NCBI RefSeq assembly: GCF_002943525.1 | Contig: NZ_CP025394.1 | Location: 5,022,001-5,086,000, forward strand | Direction of reading: 5' to 3' | DNA length: 64,000 nucleotides | Source of the DNA: Kitasatospora sp. MMS16-BH015 | Lineage (GTDB): Bacteria > Actinomycetota > Actinomycetes > Streptomycetales > Streptomycetaceae | In this document: in pieces, positions 14,249 through 23,644 of the stretch | How positions within the stretch are numbered: the first letter of the stretch is position 1 | How the letters are laid out: the number at the start of each line of letters is the position of its first letter | Translations under genes and position numbers: made by a program | The notes under the pieces: model-generated | Databases searched by the model: none | What the model was told of the DNA's origin: nothing | The model's input: only the letters and a program-made list of their open reading frames with translations

Positions 14249-15748
14249 GTGCGGCAAGGTGCAGGGGCGGGACGTGGACGCAGGGTGGCGCTCGCGGGGG
14301 TGCTGGGGGTGGCCCTGACGGCGGGAGGCCATGCGGTGAGCGCTGCCGCCGCGCCGACCCCCGCCCCCGGCCACAGCAGTACGGCGGGCAAGCCGAGCGA
14401 GAAGGCGGGGGCCAAGCCCGCCCAGCCGAGCGGGAAGCCCGCCGCCGCGCCGCCGGCCGGCACCCGGGCGGCCGTCGCCACGGCCGGCCCGGTGCTCGCC
14501 GCGGTGGACGGCGGCTCGGACGGCCTGCCCACCACGGCCGGCCTGCAGCGCGAGCTGGGCCCGCTGCTCCAGGACAAGGCGCTCGGCACGCTGACCTTCG
14601 CCGTGGCCGACGGCGCCACCGGCCAGTTCCTGTACGGCAACGGCGAATCCACCCCGGCCACCCCGGCCTCCACCACCAAGCTGCTCACCAGCCTGGCCGC
14701 GCTCTCGCTCATCCCGGCCGAGACCCGGATCCCCACCACGGTGGTGGCCGGCGCCAACCCGGGCGAGATCGTGCTGGTTGGCGGGGGAGACCCGACCGTC
14801 ACCAACCTGCCGCGCGACCAGGTGCGGATCGGCGGCATGCCGGTGGACGAGGACTCGGCCCCGGCCTCGCTGGCCGACCTGGCCAAGCAGACCGCCGCCG
14901 CGCTCAAGGCGGCCGGCACCACCTCGGTGAAGCTGAGCTTCGACACCTCGATCTACTCCGGCCCGATCCTGCACAAGGAGAACGACTCGATGAACATCGC
15001 GGCCGTGGTGCCGCTGATGGTCGACGAGGGCCGGATCAACCCGCTCTCCACCGACGAGGCCCCGGCTCGGGTCTTCGACCCGGTGGGCCAGGCGACCGAC
15101 GCCTTCGCGGCCCTGCTCGGCGGCCAGGGCATCACCGTGCAGGGCAAGGCCGCCAAGGGCCAGGCGGCGCCCGGGGCCAAGCAGCTCGGCAAGATCCTCT
15201 CGCCGACCGTGCCCCGGCTGGTCGACCGGCTGCTCACCACCTCCGACAACACCCTGGCCGAGGCGATCGCCCGGCAGGTGGCGATCGCCGCCAAGCAGCC
15301 GGTCAGCTTCGACGGCGCGGTCACGGCGGTGACCGACGCCCTCACCAAGCTCGGCCTGCCGATGACCGGCGTGGTGCTGCACGACGGCAGCGGCCTGCAC
15401 ACCCAGAACCTGATCCCGCCGCTGGTGCTGGCCAAGGTGATCGGCCTGGCCTCCGCCCCGGACCACCCGGAGCTGCGCCCGGTGCTCACCGGCATGCCGA
15501 TCGCCGGCTTCACCGGCACCCTGGTCAGCCGGTTCGGCGCCAGCTCCGGCGCGCAGAGCGCCGCGGGCATCGTCCGGGCCAAGACCGGCAGCCTGAGCGG
15601 GATCAACACGCTGGCAGGCACGGTGGTGGACCAGGACGGCCGGGTGCTGGTCTTCGCCATGATGACCAGGACCACCGCCCCGGCCGACCAGGCCCGCAGC
15701 GCGGTGGACCGGATCGTCGCGAAGATCGCCTCCTGCGGATGCCAGTGA
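14249..15748 (+). CDS. dacB: D-alanyl-D-alanine carboxypeptidase/endopeptidase (PBP4 type)
   Basis: This is a 499-aa S13-family penicillin-binding protein. All three active-site motifs are visible: Ser-Thr-Thr-Lys (ASTTKLL), Ser-Asp-Asn (TSDNTLAE) and Lys-Thr-Gly (RAKTGSLSG). It trims peptidoglycan stem peptides and cross-links outside the membrane. A secretion signal (GRGRRVALAGVLGVALTAG...) and a long Ala/Pro/Lys-rich linker precede the catalytic domain. The GTG at 14249 has AGGAAAGGGG upstream. The C-terminus ends CysGlyCysGln. It is divergent from ppa. Confidence 0.9.
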   Translation: MRQGAGAGRGRRVALAGVLGVALTAGGHAVSAAAAPTPAPGHSSTAGKPSEKAGAKPAQPSGKPAAAPPAGTRAAVATAGPVLAAVDGGSDGLPTTAGLQRELGPLLQDKALGTLTFAVADGATGQFLYGNGESTPATPASTTKLLTSLAALSLIPAETRIPTTVVAGANPGEIVLVGGGDPTVTNLPRDQVRIGGMPVDEDSAPASLADLAKQTAAALKAAGTTSVKLSFDTSIYSGPILHKENDSMNIAAVVPLMVDEGRINPLSTDEAPARVFDPVGQATDAFAALLGGQGITVQGKAAKGQAAPGAKQLGKILSPTVPRLVDRLLTTSDNTLAEAIARQVAIAAKQPVSFDGAVTAVTDALTKLGLPMTGVVLHDGSGLHTQNLIPPLVLAKVIGLASAPDHPELRPVLTGMPIAGFTGTLVSRFGASSGAQSAAGIVRAKTGSLSGINTLAGTVVDQDGRVLVFAMMTRTTAPADQARSAVDRIVAKIASCGCQ

Positions 15749-15754
15749 GTTTTT

Positions 15755-15906
15755 CAGGGGCGCGGGGAACTGCGCGAGGTCGGGAGAGGCGGACGCGCCA
15801 CTTCGTCCGGGTAGCCAGTTGCACCATCAACGGATAGTGCAACCAGGGCAGGCACGTAAGAGAGCAGCAGAGTGCAGTCCTGGCCGCGCAGTTCCCCGCG
15901 CCCCTG
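15755..15906. repeat. Intergenic palindromic repeat, copy B
   Basis: This is an approximately 150-bp element just after the dacB stop. Left end GGGGCGCGGGGAACTGCGCG (from about 15757) and right end CGCGCAGTTCCCCGCGCCCC (to about 15904) are inverted repeats. Its centre holds the hairpin CAGTTGCACCATC / GATAGTGCAACC. The reverse complement of copy C (56.15 kb) aligns with it end to end. It probably works as a terminator and may be a decayed MITE. Confidence 0.78.
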
Positions 15907-15927
15907 TCACTTGCGTACGGTGAGGGC

Positions 15928-17100
15928 ATGACGAGCGCGAGTGGCGGTGCGGACATGGTCGACTGGGAGCTCGCGGTCGCGACGGCGACGCGGCTGGCCC
16001 GGTCCGGGCCGGAGATCACCAGGGGCGAGGCGCGCGAGGTGGTCGCCGAGTTGCGGCGGCACGCGCTGGAAGCGGAGGAGCACGTCCGGTCGTACACCGG
16101 GATGCGCTCGTCCAGCCTGCTGGAGGAGGCGGCGACCCCGGTGCTGGTGGTGGACCGGCCGGGCTGGGTGCGGGCCAACGTGGCGGGCTTCCGTACCGTC
16201 ACCCGGCCGCTGGTGGAGAAGCTGGCGGCCCGCCGCCGCGACACCCCGGGGGCGGCGGTGTTCGGTTCGCTGGGGGAGAAGGCCACCGGGGTCGAGCTCG
16301 GCGCGGTGCTGGCCTTCCTCTCCACCAAGGTGCTCGGCCAGTACGAGACCTTCGCCCCGGTCGAGCCCGAGGCGGCCCCGGGGCCGACCGGCGAGCCGGT
16401 CGCCCCGGACAGCCCGGCCGCGCTGTTCGAGCAGCCCCGCCAGCCGGGCCGGCTGCTGCTGGTGGCGCCCAACATCGTCCAGGCCGAGCGTGAACTCGAC
16501 GTGGCCCCGCACGACTTCCGGCTCTGGGTCTGCCTGCACGAGGAGACCCACCGCACCCAGTTCACCGCCGTGCCCTGGCTGCGCGACCACATCCAGGCCG
16601 AGGTGCAGGCCTTCCTCACCGAGACCGACCTGGACGCCGCCGCCCTGCTCGACCGGGCCCGCGACGCCTTCGGCGGCGGCCTCCCGGGCCTCGGCCGGGG
16701 CGACGGCTCGGCCCCGGGCACCCTGCTGGAGGCCGTCCAGTCGCCGGCCCAGCGGGAGATCCTCGGTCGGCTCACCGCCGTGATGTCGCTGCTGGAGGGC
16801 CACGCGGACGTGGTGATGGACGGGGTCGGCCCGGCCGTGGTGCCCTCGGTGGCCGAGATCCGGGAGAAGTTCCAGCGCCGCCGGGACAGGGGTGCCACCC
16901 GGATCGACCAGCTGCTGCGCCGGCTGCTGGGGATGGACGCCAAGCTGCGCCAGTACCAGGACGGCGCGGTCTTCGTCCGGGGCGTGGTGGACCGGGTCGG
17001 GATGGCCGACTTCAACCGGGTCTGGACCTCCCCGAACACCCTGCCGACCAAGGAGGAGATCCACGACCCGGCCGCCTGGGTGGCCCGGGTGATCGGGTGA
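15928..17100 (+). CDS. Zinc-dependent metalloprotease-like protein (DUF2342)
   Basis: The 390-aa product belongs to the actinobacterial DUF2342 'putative hydrolase' family, sometimes listed as coenzyme F420 biosynthesis-associated. The zinc motif HEETHRTQF is visible near residue 198, with a further acidic site LLEGHADVVMDGVG about 100 residues later. No signal peptide is seen, so it is probably cytoplasmic. It lies directly upstream of tilS, as in other actinomycetes. The substrate is unknown. Confidence 0.85.
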   Translation: MTSASGGADMVDWELAVATATRLARSGPEITRGEAREVVAELRRHALEAEEHVRSYTGMRSSSLLEEAATPVLVVDRPGWVRANVAGFRTVTRPLVEKLAARRRDTPGAAVFGSLGEKATGVELGAVLAFLSTKVLGQYETFAPVEPEAAPGPTGEPVAPDSPAALFEQPRQPGRLLLVAPNIVQAERELDVAPHDFRLWVCLHEETHRTQFTAVPWLRDHIQAEVQAFLTETDLDAAALLDRARDAFGGGLPGLGRGDGSAPGTLLEAVQSPAQREILGRLTAVMSLLEGHADVVMDGVGPAVVPSVAEIREKFQRRRDRGATRIDQLLRRLLGMDAKLRQYQDGAVFVRGVVDRVGMADFNRVWTSPNTLPTKEEIHDPAAWVARVIG

Positions 17101-17308
17101 GCCGAGCCGACGGCGGCCCGTCCGAGTGGCGCAGCCGTACATCCGGGGGTCGGAGATACGTTTCTCCATTCACCCGTACGTGGGACGGTGGTCGTACCGG
17201 TGGCGCGGGTGGCGTAGCCCGCCCCCGGATTCTGCGACCATCTGTGAGCACCCGGTGACGGACAGCTGACTCCCTGTCACCGACTCCCGACCCTTCCGGA
17301 GCTTCCCC

Positions 17309-18451
17309 GTGGGACCTCACCCCGCCGTCGCGGCGATACGTCTCGCCGTCCGCCGCACGCTCACCGACCTCGCCGTCGAGGCCGGTGCCACCTTCGGCGC
17401 GCCCGTCCGCGCGCCCCGCACCCCCCAGTCCGCCAACGCGCAGCCCGTCCCGGCCCTGCACGGCCAGGGGGGCACCACCACGCTGATCGGCAACGCCCGC
17501 CGCCACCCCTCCGGGCTGCCCCGCACCCCGGCCGCGCCCGGCTCCCCGCTGGTGCTGGTCGCCGTCAGCGGCGGCGCCGACTCGATGGCGCTGGCCACTG
17601 CGACCGCCTTCGAGGCCCCCAAGCTCGGCCTGCGGGTCGGGGCCGTCACCGTCGACCACGGCCTCCAGGAGGGCTCGACCGAGCGCGCCCGCCAGGTGGC
17701 CGACCGGTTGCGCGAGCTCGGGCTCGACCCGGTGGAGGCGATCCCGGTGCTGGTGGGCCGTCAGGGCGGGCCGGAGAACGCCGCCCGGGACGCCCGCTAC
17801 GCCGCCCTGGACGAGGCCGCCGAGCGCCACCGCGCGGTGGCCGTGCTGCTCGGGCACACCCGGGACGACCAGGCCGAGACGGTGCTGATGGGCCTGGCCC
17901 GCGGCTCCGGCGCCCGCTCACTGGCCGGGATGCCCGCCCAGAAGGGCCGCTACCGCCGCCCGCTGCTCGAGCTCGACCGCTCGGCCACCCGGCAGGCCTG
18001 CTCGGCGCAGTCCATCCCGGTCTGGGACGACCCGCACAACACCGATCCGGCCTACACCCGCTCCCGGGTGCGCCACGAGGTGCTCCCCGTCCTGGAGAAG
18101 CATCTGGGCGCCGGGGTCACCGAGGCGCTGGCCCGCACCGCCCGGCTGTTCCGCGACGACGCCGACGCGCTCGACCAGTGGGCCGCCCTCGCCGAGCGCG
18201 ACCTCCGGACGGCCGAAGGCTCCCTGGACGTCGCGCGGCTGGCCGAACTGCCCTCCGCGGTGCGCCGCCGGGTGCTCCGCCGGGCCGCGCTGCGCGCGGG
18301 CTGCCCGGCCGGTGACCTGTTCGCCCGTCACCTGGAGGCGGTGGACTCGCTGGTCACCGGCTGGCGCGGCCAGGGCCCGCTGCACCTACCCGGGGGGGTG
18401 GAGGCGACCCGAAGGTGTGGCACGCTGGTCTTTCGGCGACAGGGCGACTAG
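17309..18451 (+). CDS. tilS: tRNA(Ile)-lysidine synthetase
   Basis: The 380-aa PP-loop ATPase converts C34 of tRNA(Ile2) to lysidine, which gives AUA decoding. The P-loop SGGADSMAL starts near residue 90 and is followed by TVDHGLQEGS, GHTRDDQAETVLMGLARGSG and NxDPxYTRSRVRHEVLPVLE, all typical of TilS. About 85 Ala/Pro/Arg-rich residues precede the fold; they look poorly conserved, so the GTG start at 17309 may be too early. Next is hpt. Confidence 0.9.
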   Translation: MGPHPAVAAIRLAVRRTLTDLAVEAGATFGAPVRAPRTPQSANAQPVPALHGQGGTTTLIGNARRHPSGLPRTPAAPGSPLVLVAVSGGADSMALATATAFEAPKLGLRVGAVTVDHGLQEGSTERARQVADRLRELGLDPVEAIPVLVGRQGGPENAARDARYAALDEAAERHRAVAVLLGHTRDDQAETVLMGLARGSGARSLAGMPAQKGRYRRPLLELDRSATRQACSAQSIPVWDDPHNTDPAYTRSRVRHEVLPVLEKHLGAGVTEALARTARLFRDDADALDQWAALAERDLRTAEGSLDVARLAELPSAVRRRVLRRAALRAGCPAGDLFARHLEAVDSLVTGWRGQGPLHLPGGVEATRRCGTLVFRRQGD

Positions 18452-18517
18452 TGGGTGACCACCGGCCGCAGGGCCGCCGCCGACACAGGACCCCGAACGT
18501 TTGAGGACGTATCCCCG

Positions 18518-19072
18518 GTGGACGACAAGGACATGGGCGCCGACCTGGCGAAGGTGCTCATCAGCAAGGACGAGATCGACGCCAAGCTCCTGGAGCTGGC
18601 CGAGCGGATCGACCGCGACTACGCCGGGCGCGATCTGCTGATCGTCGGCGTGCTCAAGGGCGCCGTGATGGTCATGGCGGACCTCGCCCGCGCGCTGCAC
18701 TCCCAGGTGACGATGGACTGGATGGCGGTCTCCTCGTACGGGATGGGCACCAAGTCCTCCGGCGTGGTGCGGATCCTCAAGGACCTCGACACCGACATCG
18801 CCGGCCGGGACGTCCTGATCGTCGAGGACATCATCGACTCCGGCCTGACCCTCTCCTGGCTGCTCGGCAACCTGGGCTCGCGCGGCCCGGCCTCGCTGGA
18901 GGTCTGCACGCTGCTCCGCAAGCCGGACGCCGCCAAGGTCGAGATCGACGTCAAGTACGTCGGTTTCGACATCCCGAACGAGTTCGTGGTCGGCTACGGC
19001 CTGGACTACGCCGAGAAGCTGCGCAACCTCCCCTTCATCGGGACGCTGGCGCCGCACGTCTACGGCGGCTGA
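18518..19072 (+). CDS. hpt: Hypoxanthine phosphoribosyltransferase
   Basis: The 184-aa purine salvage enzyme converts hypoxanthine or guanine plus PRPP to IMP or GMP. Visible are LLIVGVLKGAVMVMADL, the PRPP loop LIVEDIIDSGLTLSWL and the C-terminal YVGFDIPNEFVVGYGLDYAEKLRNLPFIGTL. The GTG at 18518 (VDDKDMGADL) is preceded by GAGGA (18503-18507). The conserved tilS-hpt-ftsH order supports the call. Confidence 0.94.
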   Translation: MDDKDMGADLAKVLISKDEIDAKLLELAERIDRDYAGRDLLIVGVLKGAVMVMADLARALHSQVTMDWMAVSSYGMGTKSSGVVRILKDLDTDIAGRDVLIVEDIIDSGLTLSWLLGNLGSRGPASLEVCTLLRKPDAAKVEIDVKYVGFDIPNEFVVGYGLDYAEKLRNLPFIGTLAPHVYGG

Positions 19073-19093
19073 GACTCTCCCCCTATTCGGCCC

Positions 19094-19125
19094 ACGGGCG
19101 GGAACAGCAGGCTCTTCCCGCCCGT
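19094..19125 (+). terminator. Stem-loop after hpt
   Basis: ACGGGCGGGAA (19094-19104) pairs with TTCCCGCCCGT (19115-19125), 22 bp after the hpt stop, around a 10-nt loop. It separates hpt from ftsH. Confidence 0.65.
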
Positions 19126-19301
19126 TGAGCCGGGGTAGGAGAATACGTCGTGTCGTCGTGCTCCCGCCGCTGGCGGTGCGTGCTGCGGTACGGTCCCATT
19201 AACCGCTCTTCTCATGAGCACATACCGGATGCGCCGACGGCCCCACAGTCGCACGGCGCCGTTGAGTGGCAGGAGGGACGGGGCGGCAACGCCCCGCATG
19301 G

Positions 19302-21341
19302 ATGGACGTCAAGCGATACTTCCGTGCGCCGATCATGTGGATCGTGCTGGCCGTCCTCGCCGTCGTGGTGCTGATGCAGGTCGTTTCGGATTCGAACGGC
19401 TACAAGACAGTGGACACGGGGCAGATCGTCGCGGCGATCGACGCGAAGCAGGTCAAGTCGGCGCAGATCACCACCGGTGACTCACAGACCATCAAGATCC
19501 AGCTGAAGGACGGCGAGAAGCTGCCGTCCGCCAGCTCGGGCAAGACTCCGTCGGGCAGCAAGTTCCAGGCCTCGTACATCGGCTCCCAGGGCAAGGACCT
19601 CGCGTCCACCCTCCAGGGGCAGATCAACGACGGCGACTCGAACACCCTGCCCGAGGGCTACACCGTCAGCCCCGAGAAGCAGTCGACCTTCGTCAGCCTG
19701 CTGCTCTCGATGCTGCCGATCGTCATCATCGTCCTGGTCTTCCTCTTCCTGATGAACCAGATGCAGGGCGGCGGCTCCCGGGTCATGCAGTTCGGCAAGT
19801 CCAAGGCCAAGCTGCTCACCAAGGACACCCCGAAGACGACCTTCGCGGACGTCGCGGGTGCCGACGAGGCGGTCGAGGAGCTCCACGAGATCAAGGAGTT
19901 CCTCCAGGAGCCGGCCAAGTTCCAGGCCGTCGGCGCCAAGATCCCCAAGGGCGTGCTGCTCTACGGCCCGCCCGGTACCGGCAAGACCCTGCTGGCGCGT
20001 GCCGTCGCCGGTGAGGCCGGGGTGCCGTTCTACTCGATCTCCGGCTCGGACTTCGTCGAGATGTTCGTGGGTGTCGGCGCCAGCCGCGTCCGCGACCTCT
20101 TCGAGCAGGCCAAGGCGAACGCCCCGGCGATCGTCTTCGTCGACGAGATCGACGCCGTCGGCCGGCACCGCGGTGCGGGCCTCGGCGGTGGCCACGACGA
20201 GCGCGAGCAGACCCTCAACCAGCTGCTGGTCGAGATGGACGGCTTCGACGTCAAGGGCGGCGTGATCCTGATCGCGGCGACCAACCGGCCCGACATCCTC
20301 GACCCGGCGCTGCTGCGCCCGGGCCGCTTCGACCGCCAGATCGCGGTCGACCGCCCGGACCTGATGGGCCGTCTGGACATCCTCAAGGTGCACCAGAAGG
20401 GCAAGCCCGTCGCGCCGGACGTCGACCTCAAGGCCGTCGCCAAGCGCACCCCGGGCTTCACCGGCGCCGACCTGGCCAACGTGCTGAACGAGGCCGCGCT
20501 GCTGACGGCCCGCTCGGACAAGAAGCTGATCGACAACGGCACCCTGGACGAGGCGATCGACCGCGTGGTCGCGGGCCCGCAGAAGCGGACCCGGATCATG
20601 TCGGAGAAGGAGAAGAAGATCACCGCGTACCACGAGGGCGGCCACGCCCTGGTCGCGGCGGCCTCCCCGAACGCCGACCCGGTGCACAAGATCACCATCC
20701 TGTCCCGGGGCCGCGCCCTCGGCTACACCATGGTGCTGCCGGACGAGGACAAGTACTCGACCACCCGGAACGAGATGCTCGACCAGCTGGCCTACATGCT
20801 GGGCGGGCGCGCGGCGGAGGAGCTGGTCTTCCACGACCCGACCACCGGCGCCTCGAACGACATCGAGAAGGCCACCGCCACGGCCCGGGCGATGGTCACC
20901 CAGTACGGCATGAGCGAGCGCCTCGGCGCGATCAAGTTCGGCTCGGACAACTCCGAGCCGTTCCTGGGCCGCGAGATGGGCCACCAGCGCGACTACTCCG
21001 AGGAGGTCGCCGGGCTGGTGGACGAGGAGGTCAAGAAGCTCATCGAGAACGCGCACAACGAGGCCTGGGAGATCCTGGTCGAGAACCGCGACGTGCTCGA
21101 CAACCTCGTCCTGGAGCTCCTGGAGAAGGAGACCCTCAACAAGGAGCAGGTCGCCGAGATCTTCTCCACCATCGTGCGCCGCCCGGCCCGCCCGGCCTGG
21201 ACGGGTTCGGCCCGCCGCACCCCGTCCACCCGGCCGCCGGTGCAGTCGCCGAAGGAGCTGGCGCTGACCAACGGCGCCGCCGAGGCCCCCTCCGTCGACA
21301 TCGTCAAGCTGCCGCCCACCACGGGTGACGGCGAGGCGTAA
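19302..21341 (+). CDS. ftsH: ATP-dependent zinc metalloprotease FtsH
   Basis: This is a 679-aa membrane AAA+ protease. Two membrane segments (about 11-29 and 138-160) flank an extracytoplasmic domain. The AAA module has Walker A GPPGTGKT, Walker B IVFVDEID and the second region of homology. The protease domain has the zinc motif HEGGH. The C-terminal tail is Pro/Arg/Ser-rich. ATG 19302 (MDVKRYFRAP) is the family start. A good AGGAGGGA lies 24 bases upstream, separated by a small hairpin; a GTG at 19266 is the alternative. Confidence 0.94.
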   Translation: MDVKRYFRAPIMWIVLAVLAVVVLMQVVSDSNGYKTVDTGQIVAAIDAKQVKSAQITTGDSQTIKIQLKDGEKLPSASSGKTPSGSKFQASYIGSQGKDLASTLQGQINDGDSNTLPEGYTVSPEKQSTFVSLLLSMLPIVIIVLVFLFLMNQMQGGGSRVMQFGKSKAKLLTKDTPKTTFADVAGADEAVEELHEIKEFLQEPAKFQAVGAKIPKGVLLYGPPGTGKTLLARAVAGEAGVPFYSISGSDFVEMFVGVGASRVRDLFEQAKANAPAIVFVDEIDAVGRHRGAGLGGGHDEREQTLNQLLVEMDGFDVKGGVILIAATNRPDILDPALLRPGRFDRQIAVDRPDLMGRLDILKVHQKGKPVAPDVDLKAVAKRTPGFTGADLANVLNEAALLTARSDKKLIDNGTLDEAIDRVVAGPQKRTRIMSEKEKKITAYHEGGHALVAAASPNADPVHKITILSRGRALGYTMVLPDEDKYSTTRNEMLDQLAYMLGGRAAEELVFHDPTTGASNDIEKATATARAMVTQYGMSERLGAIKFGSDNSEPFLGREMGHQRDYSEEVAGLVDEEVKKLIENAHNEAWEILVENRDVLDNLVLELLEKETLNKEQVAEIFSTIVRRPARPAWTGSARRTPSTRPPVQSPKELALTNGAAEAPSVDIVKLPPTTGDGEA

Positions 21342-21352
21342 CCGCCTGGAAT

Positions 21353-21396
21353 GGAAGCCGCGCCACCAGGGTTTGTACCCTGGAGGCGCGGCTTCC
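21353..21396 (+). terminator. Long interrupted hairpin after ftsH
   Basis: GGAAGCCGCGCC pairs with GGCGCGGCTTCC and, inside it, CCAGGGT pairs with ACCCTGG around a TTGT loop. The two stems are separated only by an A-A mismatch, giving 19 paired bases just after the ftsH stop and before folE. It most likely ends ftsH transcription. Confidence 0.75.
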
Positions 21397-21437
21397 GTGC
21401 TGTTCCCTCATTCTCCTGATGACCAAGCGAGGCAGTG

Positions 21438-22043
21438 ATGATCGACCCGGTGACGCTCGACGGCGAGGCCACCGTCGGCCAGTTCGATCAGAAGCGGGCC
21501 GAGAACGCCGTCCGCGAGCTCCTGATCGCCGTCGGCGAGGACCCGGACCGCGAGGGCCTGCTGGAGACGCCGGCCCGGGTCGCCCGCGCCTACAAGGAGA
21601 TATTCGCCGGGCTCTGGCAGCAGCCGGAGGACGTGCTCAGCACCACCTTCGACCTCGGCCACGACGAGATGGTGCTGGTCAAGGACATCGAGGTGTACTC
21701 GACCTGCGAGCACCACCTGGTGCCCTTCCGCGGGGTGGCGCACGTCGGGTACATCCCGTCCACCAGCGGCAAGATCACCGGGCTCTCCAAGCTGGCCCGG
21801 CTCGTGGACGTGTACGCCCGCCGCCCGCAGGTGCAGGAGCGGCTCACCACCCAGGTGGCCGACGCGCTGATGCGGATCCTGGAGCCGCGCGGGGTGATCG
21901 TGGTGATCGAGTGCGAGCACATGTGCATGTCGATGCGCGGCATCCGCAAGCCGGGCGCCAAGACCATCACCTCGGCCGTCCGGGGCCAGCTCCGCGACCC
22001 GGCCACCCGGAACGAGGCGATGAGCCTCATCATCGGGCGCTGA
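21438..22043 (+). CDS. folE: GTP cyclohydrolase I
   Basis: The 201-aa enzyme makes dihydroneopterin triphosphate from GTP, the first step of tetrahydrofolate synthesis. Conserved parts are LIAVGEDPDREGLLETPARVARAY, EVYSTCEHHLVPFRGVAHVGYIP (zinc Cys and His) and ECEHMCMSMRGIRKPGA. An in-frame GTG directly before the ATG (21435) is the alternative start; GAGG lies at 21429-21432. The rest of the folate genes (folP, folB, folK) lie 3.5-6 kb downstream. Confidence 0.94.
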   Translation: MIDPVTLDGEATVGQFDQKRAENAVRELLIAVGEDPDREGLLETPARVARAYKEIFAGLWQQPEDVLSTTFDLGHDEMVLVKDIEVYSTCEHHLVPFRGVAHVGYIPSTSGKITGLSKLARLVDVYARRPQVQERLTTQVADALMRILEPRGVIVVIECEHMCMSMRGIRKPGAKTITSAVRGQLRDPATRNEAMSLIIGR

Positions 22044-22062
22044 CCCGCAGCCCTTCCCAGGA

Positions 22063-22096
22063 GGACCCCGCCGGCGACTACTGCTGGCGGGGTTCC
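22063..22096. terminator. Convergent terminator between folE and the esterase gene
   Basis: GGACCCCGCCGGC (22063-22075) can pair with GCTGGCGGGGTTCC (22083-22096), with one mismatch and one bulge. It lies 20 bp after the folE stop and overlaps the stop codon of the convergent esterase gene. Confidence 0.5.
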
Positions 22097-23259
22097 ATGT
22101 CCTGCGGGGGCTTGAGGTGGTCGCTCATCCACTCCAGGGCGGCCGGCAGCTCGCGGCGCCAGGTCTCGAAGCTGTGGCCGCCGTCGTCCAGGAAGAGCGA
22201 GTCGGCCCGGAAGTCGGGGTGCGCCTCGGCCGCCTGCTGGGCGGTGGCCAGGAACTGCTGGGTGGCCGCGTAGTCCTCCTCGGTGCGGGTGCTGATCACC
22301 AGCAGCGAGACCTTCGGCACCGGCAGGTTCTTCAGCCGCCAGTCCACGTCGCTGTGCAGGGCCGCGGTCTTGTCGCCGCCGAACAGGTCGCCGTCCGTCC
22401 ACCGGTCGTTCGGCACCTGGTAGTCGGCGTGCATCGCGGTCGCGTTCGGGTAGACCGCCGGGTTGCGCAGCGAGAGCCGCAGCGCGCAGCTGCCGCCGGT
22501 GGAGTAGCCGAGCACGCCCCAGGAGGCGGGGGAGCGGCTGACCCGGTAGGTGGCCCGCAGGGCGGCCGGCACGTCCTTGGCGAACCAGGTCTCGGTCTTC
22601 GGGCCGTTCGCCACGTCCACGCACTCGGTGTTGCGCGGCGGGGCCACGCTCGGCCGGGCCATCACGATCACGGTGGGCGCCATCCGGCCGGTGCGCTCCA
22701 GCTCCCAGGCGGTCTGCGGCACCCGCAGCCCCTCCACCAGGTGCAGCGAGGGCCCCGGGTAGCCGGCCAGGGTGAGCAGCACCGGGAAGCGCTCCCGGGC
22801 GTACCGGGGCACGAAGTACTCCGGCGGCAGGTAGACGAAGACCTGGTCGGAGAGGCCGGAGGCGGTGCCGGTGATCCGCACCGAGTCGACCCGGCCGACC
22901 TCCTCGGGCTTGCCCTGCGGCAGGTCCTTGATCGTCTCCAGGCCGCCCTCGGTGCTCGGCTGGATCAGCGCCCCGGCCTTGGGAGCGGCCGCCTTGGGGT
23001 GGTCGGCGGCCAGTGCGAGGGGGGTGCCGCCGGGATGCAGCAGGTCGTTCCAGGAGGTGTAGAACCCGTAGCTGTTGTTGACCGACAGGGCCAGCACGCT
23101 CAGCACGGCCAGCTGAACCACCGTCAGCAGGGCAATCCGGCCGAGCATCGGCAGCGGCCGCTGCCGGGCCAGCTTGGGCCAGAGCCAGAGGATCGCGACC
23201 AGCCCGACCGCGCCCAGCGCGGCCAGCGCGTACACCAGCGGCCTGCTGGTCAGTTCCAT
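22078..23259 (-). CDS. Membrane-anchored esterase (alpha/beta-hydrolase fold)
   Basis: The 393-aa product starts with two membrane segments (about 9-27 and 42-62). A putative-esterase domain of the antigen 85/Fes type follows: FPVLLTLAGYPGP, nucleophile motif GYSTGGS, and a C-terminal DDGGHSFETWRRELPAALEWM with the catalytic His. It should act on the outer face of the membrane. The start at 23259 (MELTSRPLVYAL) puts the first TM near the N-terminus. It is divergent from the mprF-like gene, an arrangement I recall from other streptomycetes. Confidence 0.8.
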   Translation of the reverse strand: MELTSRPLVYALAALGAVGLVAILWLWPKLARQRPLPMLGRIALLTVVQLAVLSVLALSVNNSYGFYTSWNDLLHPGGTPLALAADHPKAAAPKAGALIQPSTEGGLETIKDLPQGKPEEVGRVDSVRITGTASGLSDQVFVYLPPEYFVPRYARERFPVLLTLAGYPGPSLHLVEGLRVPQTAWELERTGRMAPTVIVMARPSVAPPRNTECVDVANGPKTETWFAKDVPAALRATYRVSRSPASWGVLGYSTGGSCALRLSLRNPAVYPNATAMHADYQVPNDRWTDGDLFGGDKTAALHSDVDWRLKNLPVPKVSLLVISTRTEEDYAATQQFLATAQQAAEAHPDFRADSLFLDDGGHSFETWRRELPAALEWMSDHLKPPQDMEPRQQ

Positions 23260-23644
23260 GCCTTGCCTTCCCTCGTCGCGGCTGCGGGGCCAGGGTTCAT
23301 CGTGCGGGCGCGCCCCGGCGGCAGCCACCGGGGTGCGCCGCCCGGGGCAGCGCCCCCACCTTTCGGTGGAAGGCGCGCCGGGGCGCTGCGGCCGGTGCAA
23401 CCGAGGCTCTAGAATGCGGCGTCCACCGTGTGTAACGCGTGCGCCGCTGTCCCGTAGCGCCGTGGTGAGGCCCACCCTGTCCCCCAGGTGCTCGTCCCCC
23501 GAGAACGCCACTCCCCGGAATTACCGTCCGCGGAAGCTTTCTTGACGAGTTGATTGCCAGACGAAGGAATTGCCATGAAGGTCCCTCTCATCTCCTCCCC
23601 CGGAGTGACAGGAGAGTCCGGAACAGCCTCTACGCTGAGCAACC
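23260..23644. other. Divergent promoter region between esterase and mprF-like gene
   Basis: I see no supported gene in these 385 bp. A 30-codon frame with an AAGGAA ribosome-binding site (ATG at 23575) overlaps the start of the mprF-like gene out of frame, but its coding evidence is weak. The sequence near 23520-23570 is less GC-rich than its surroundings, as expected for a promoter region. Confidence 0.4.
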
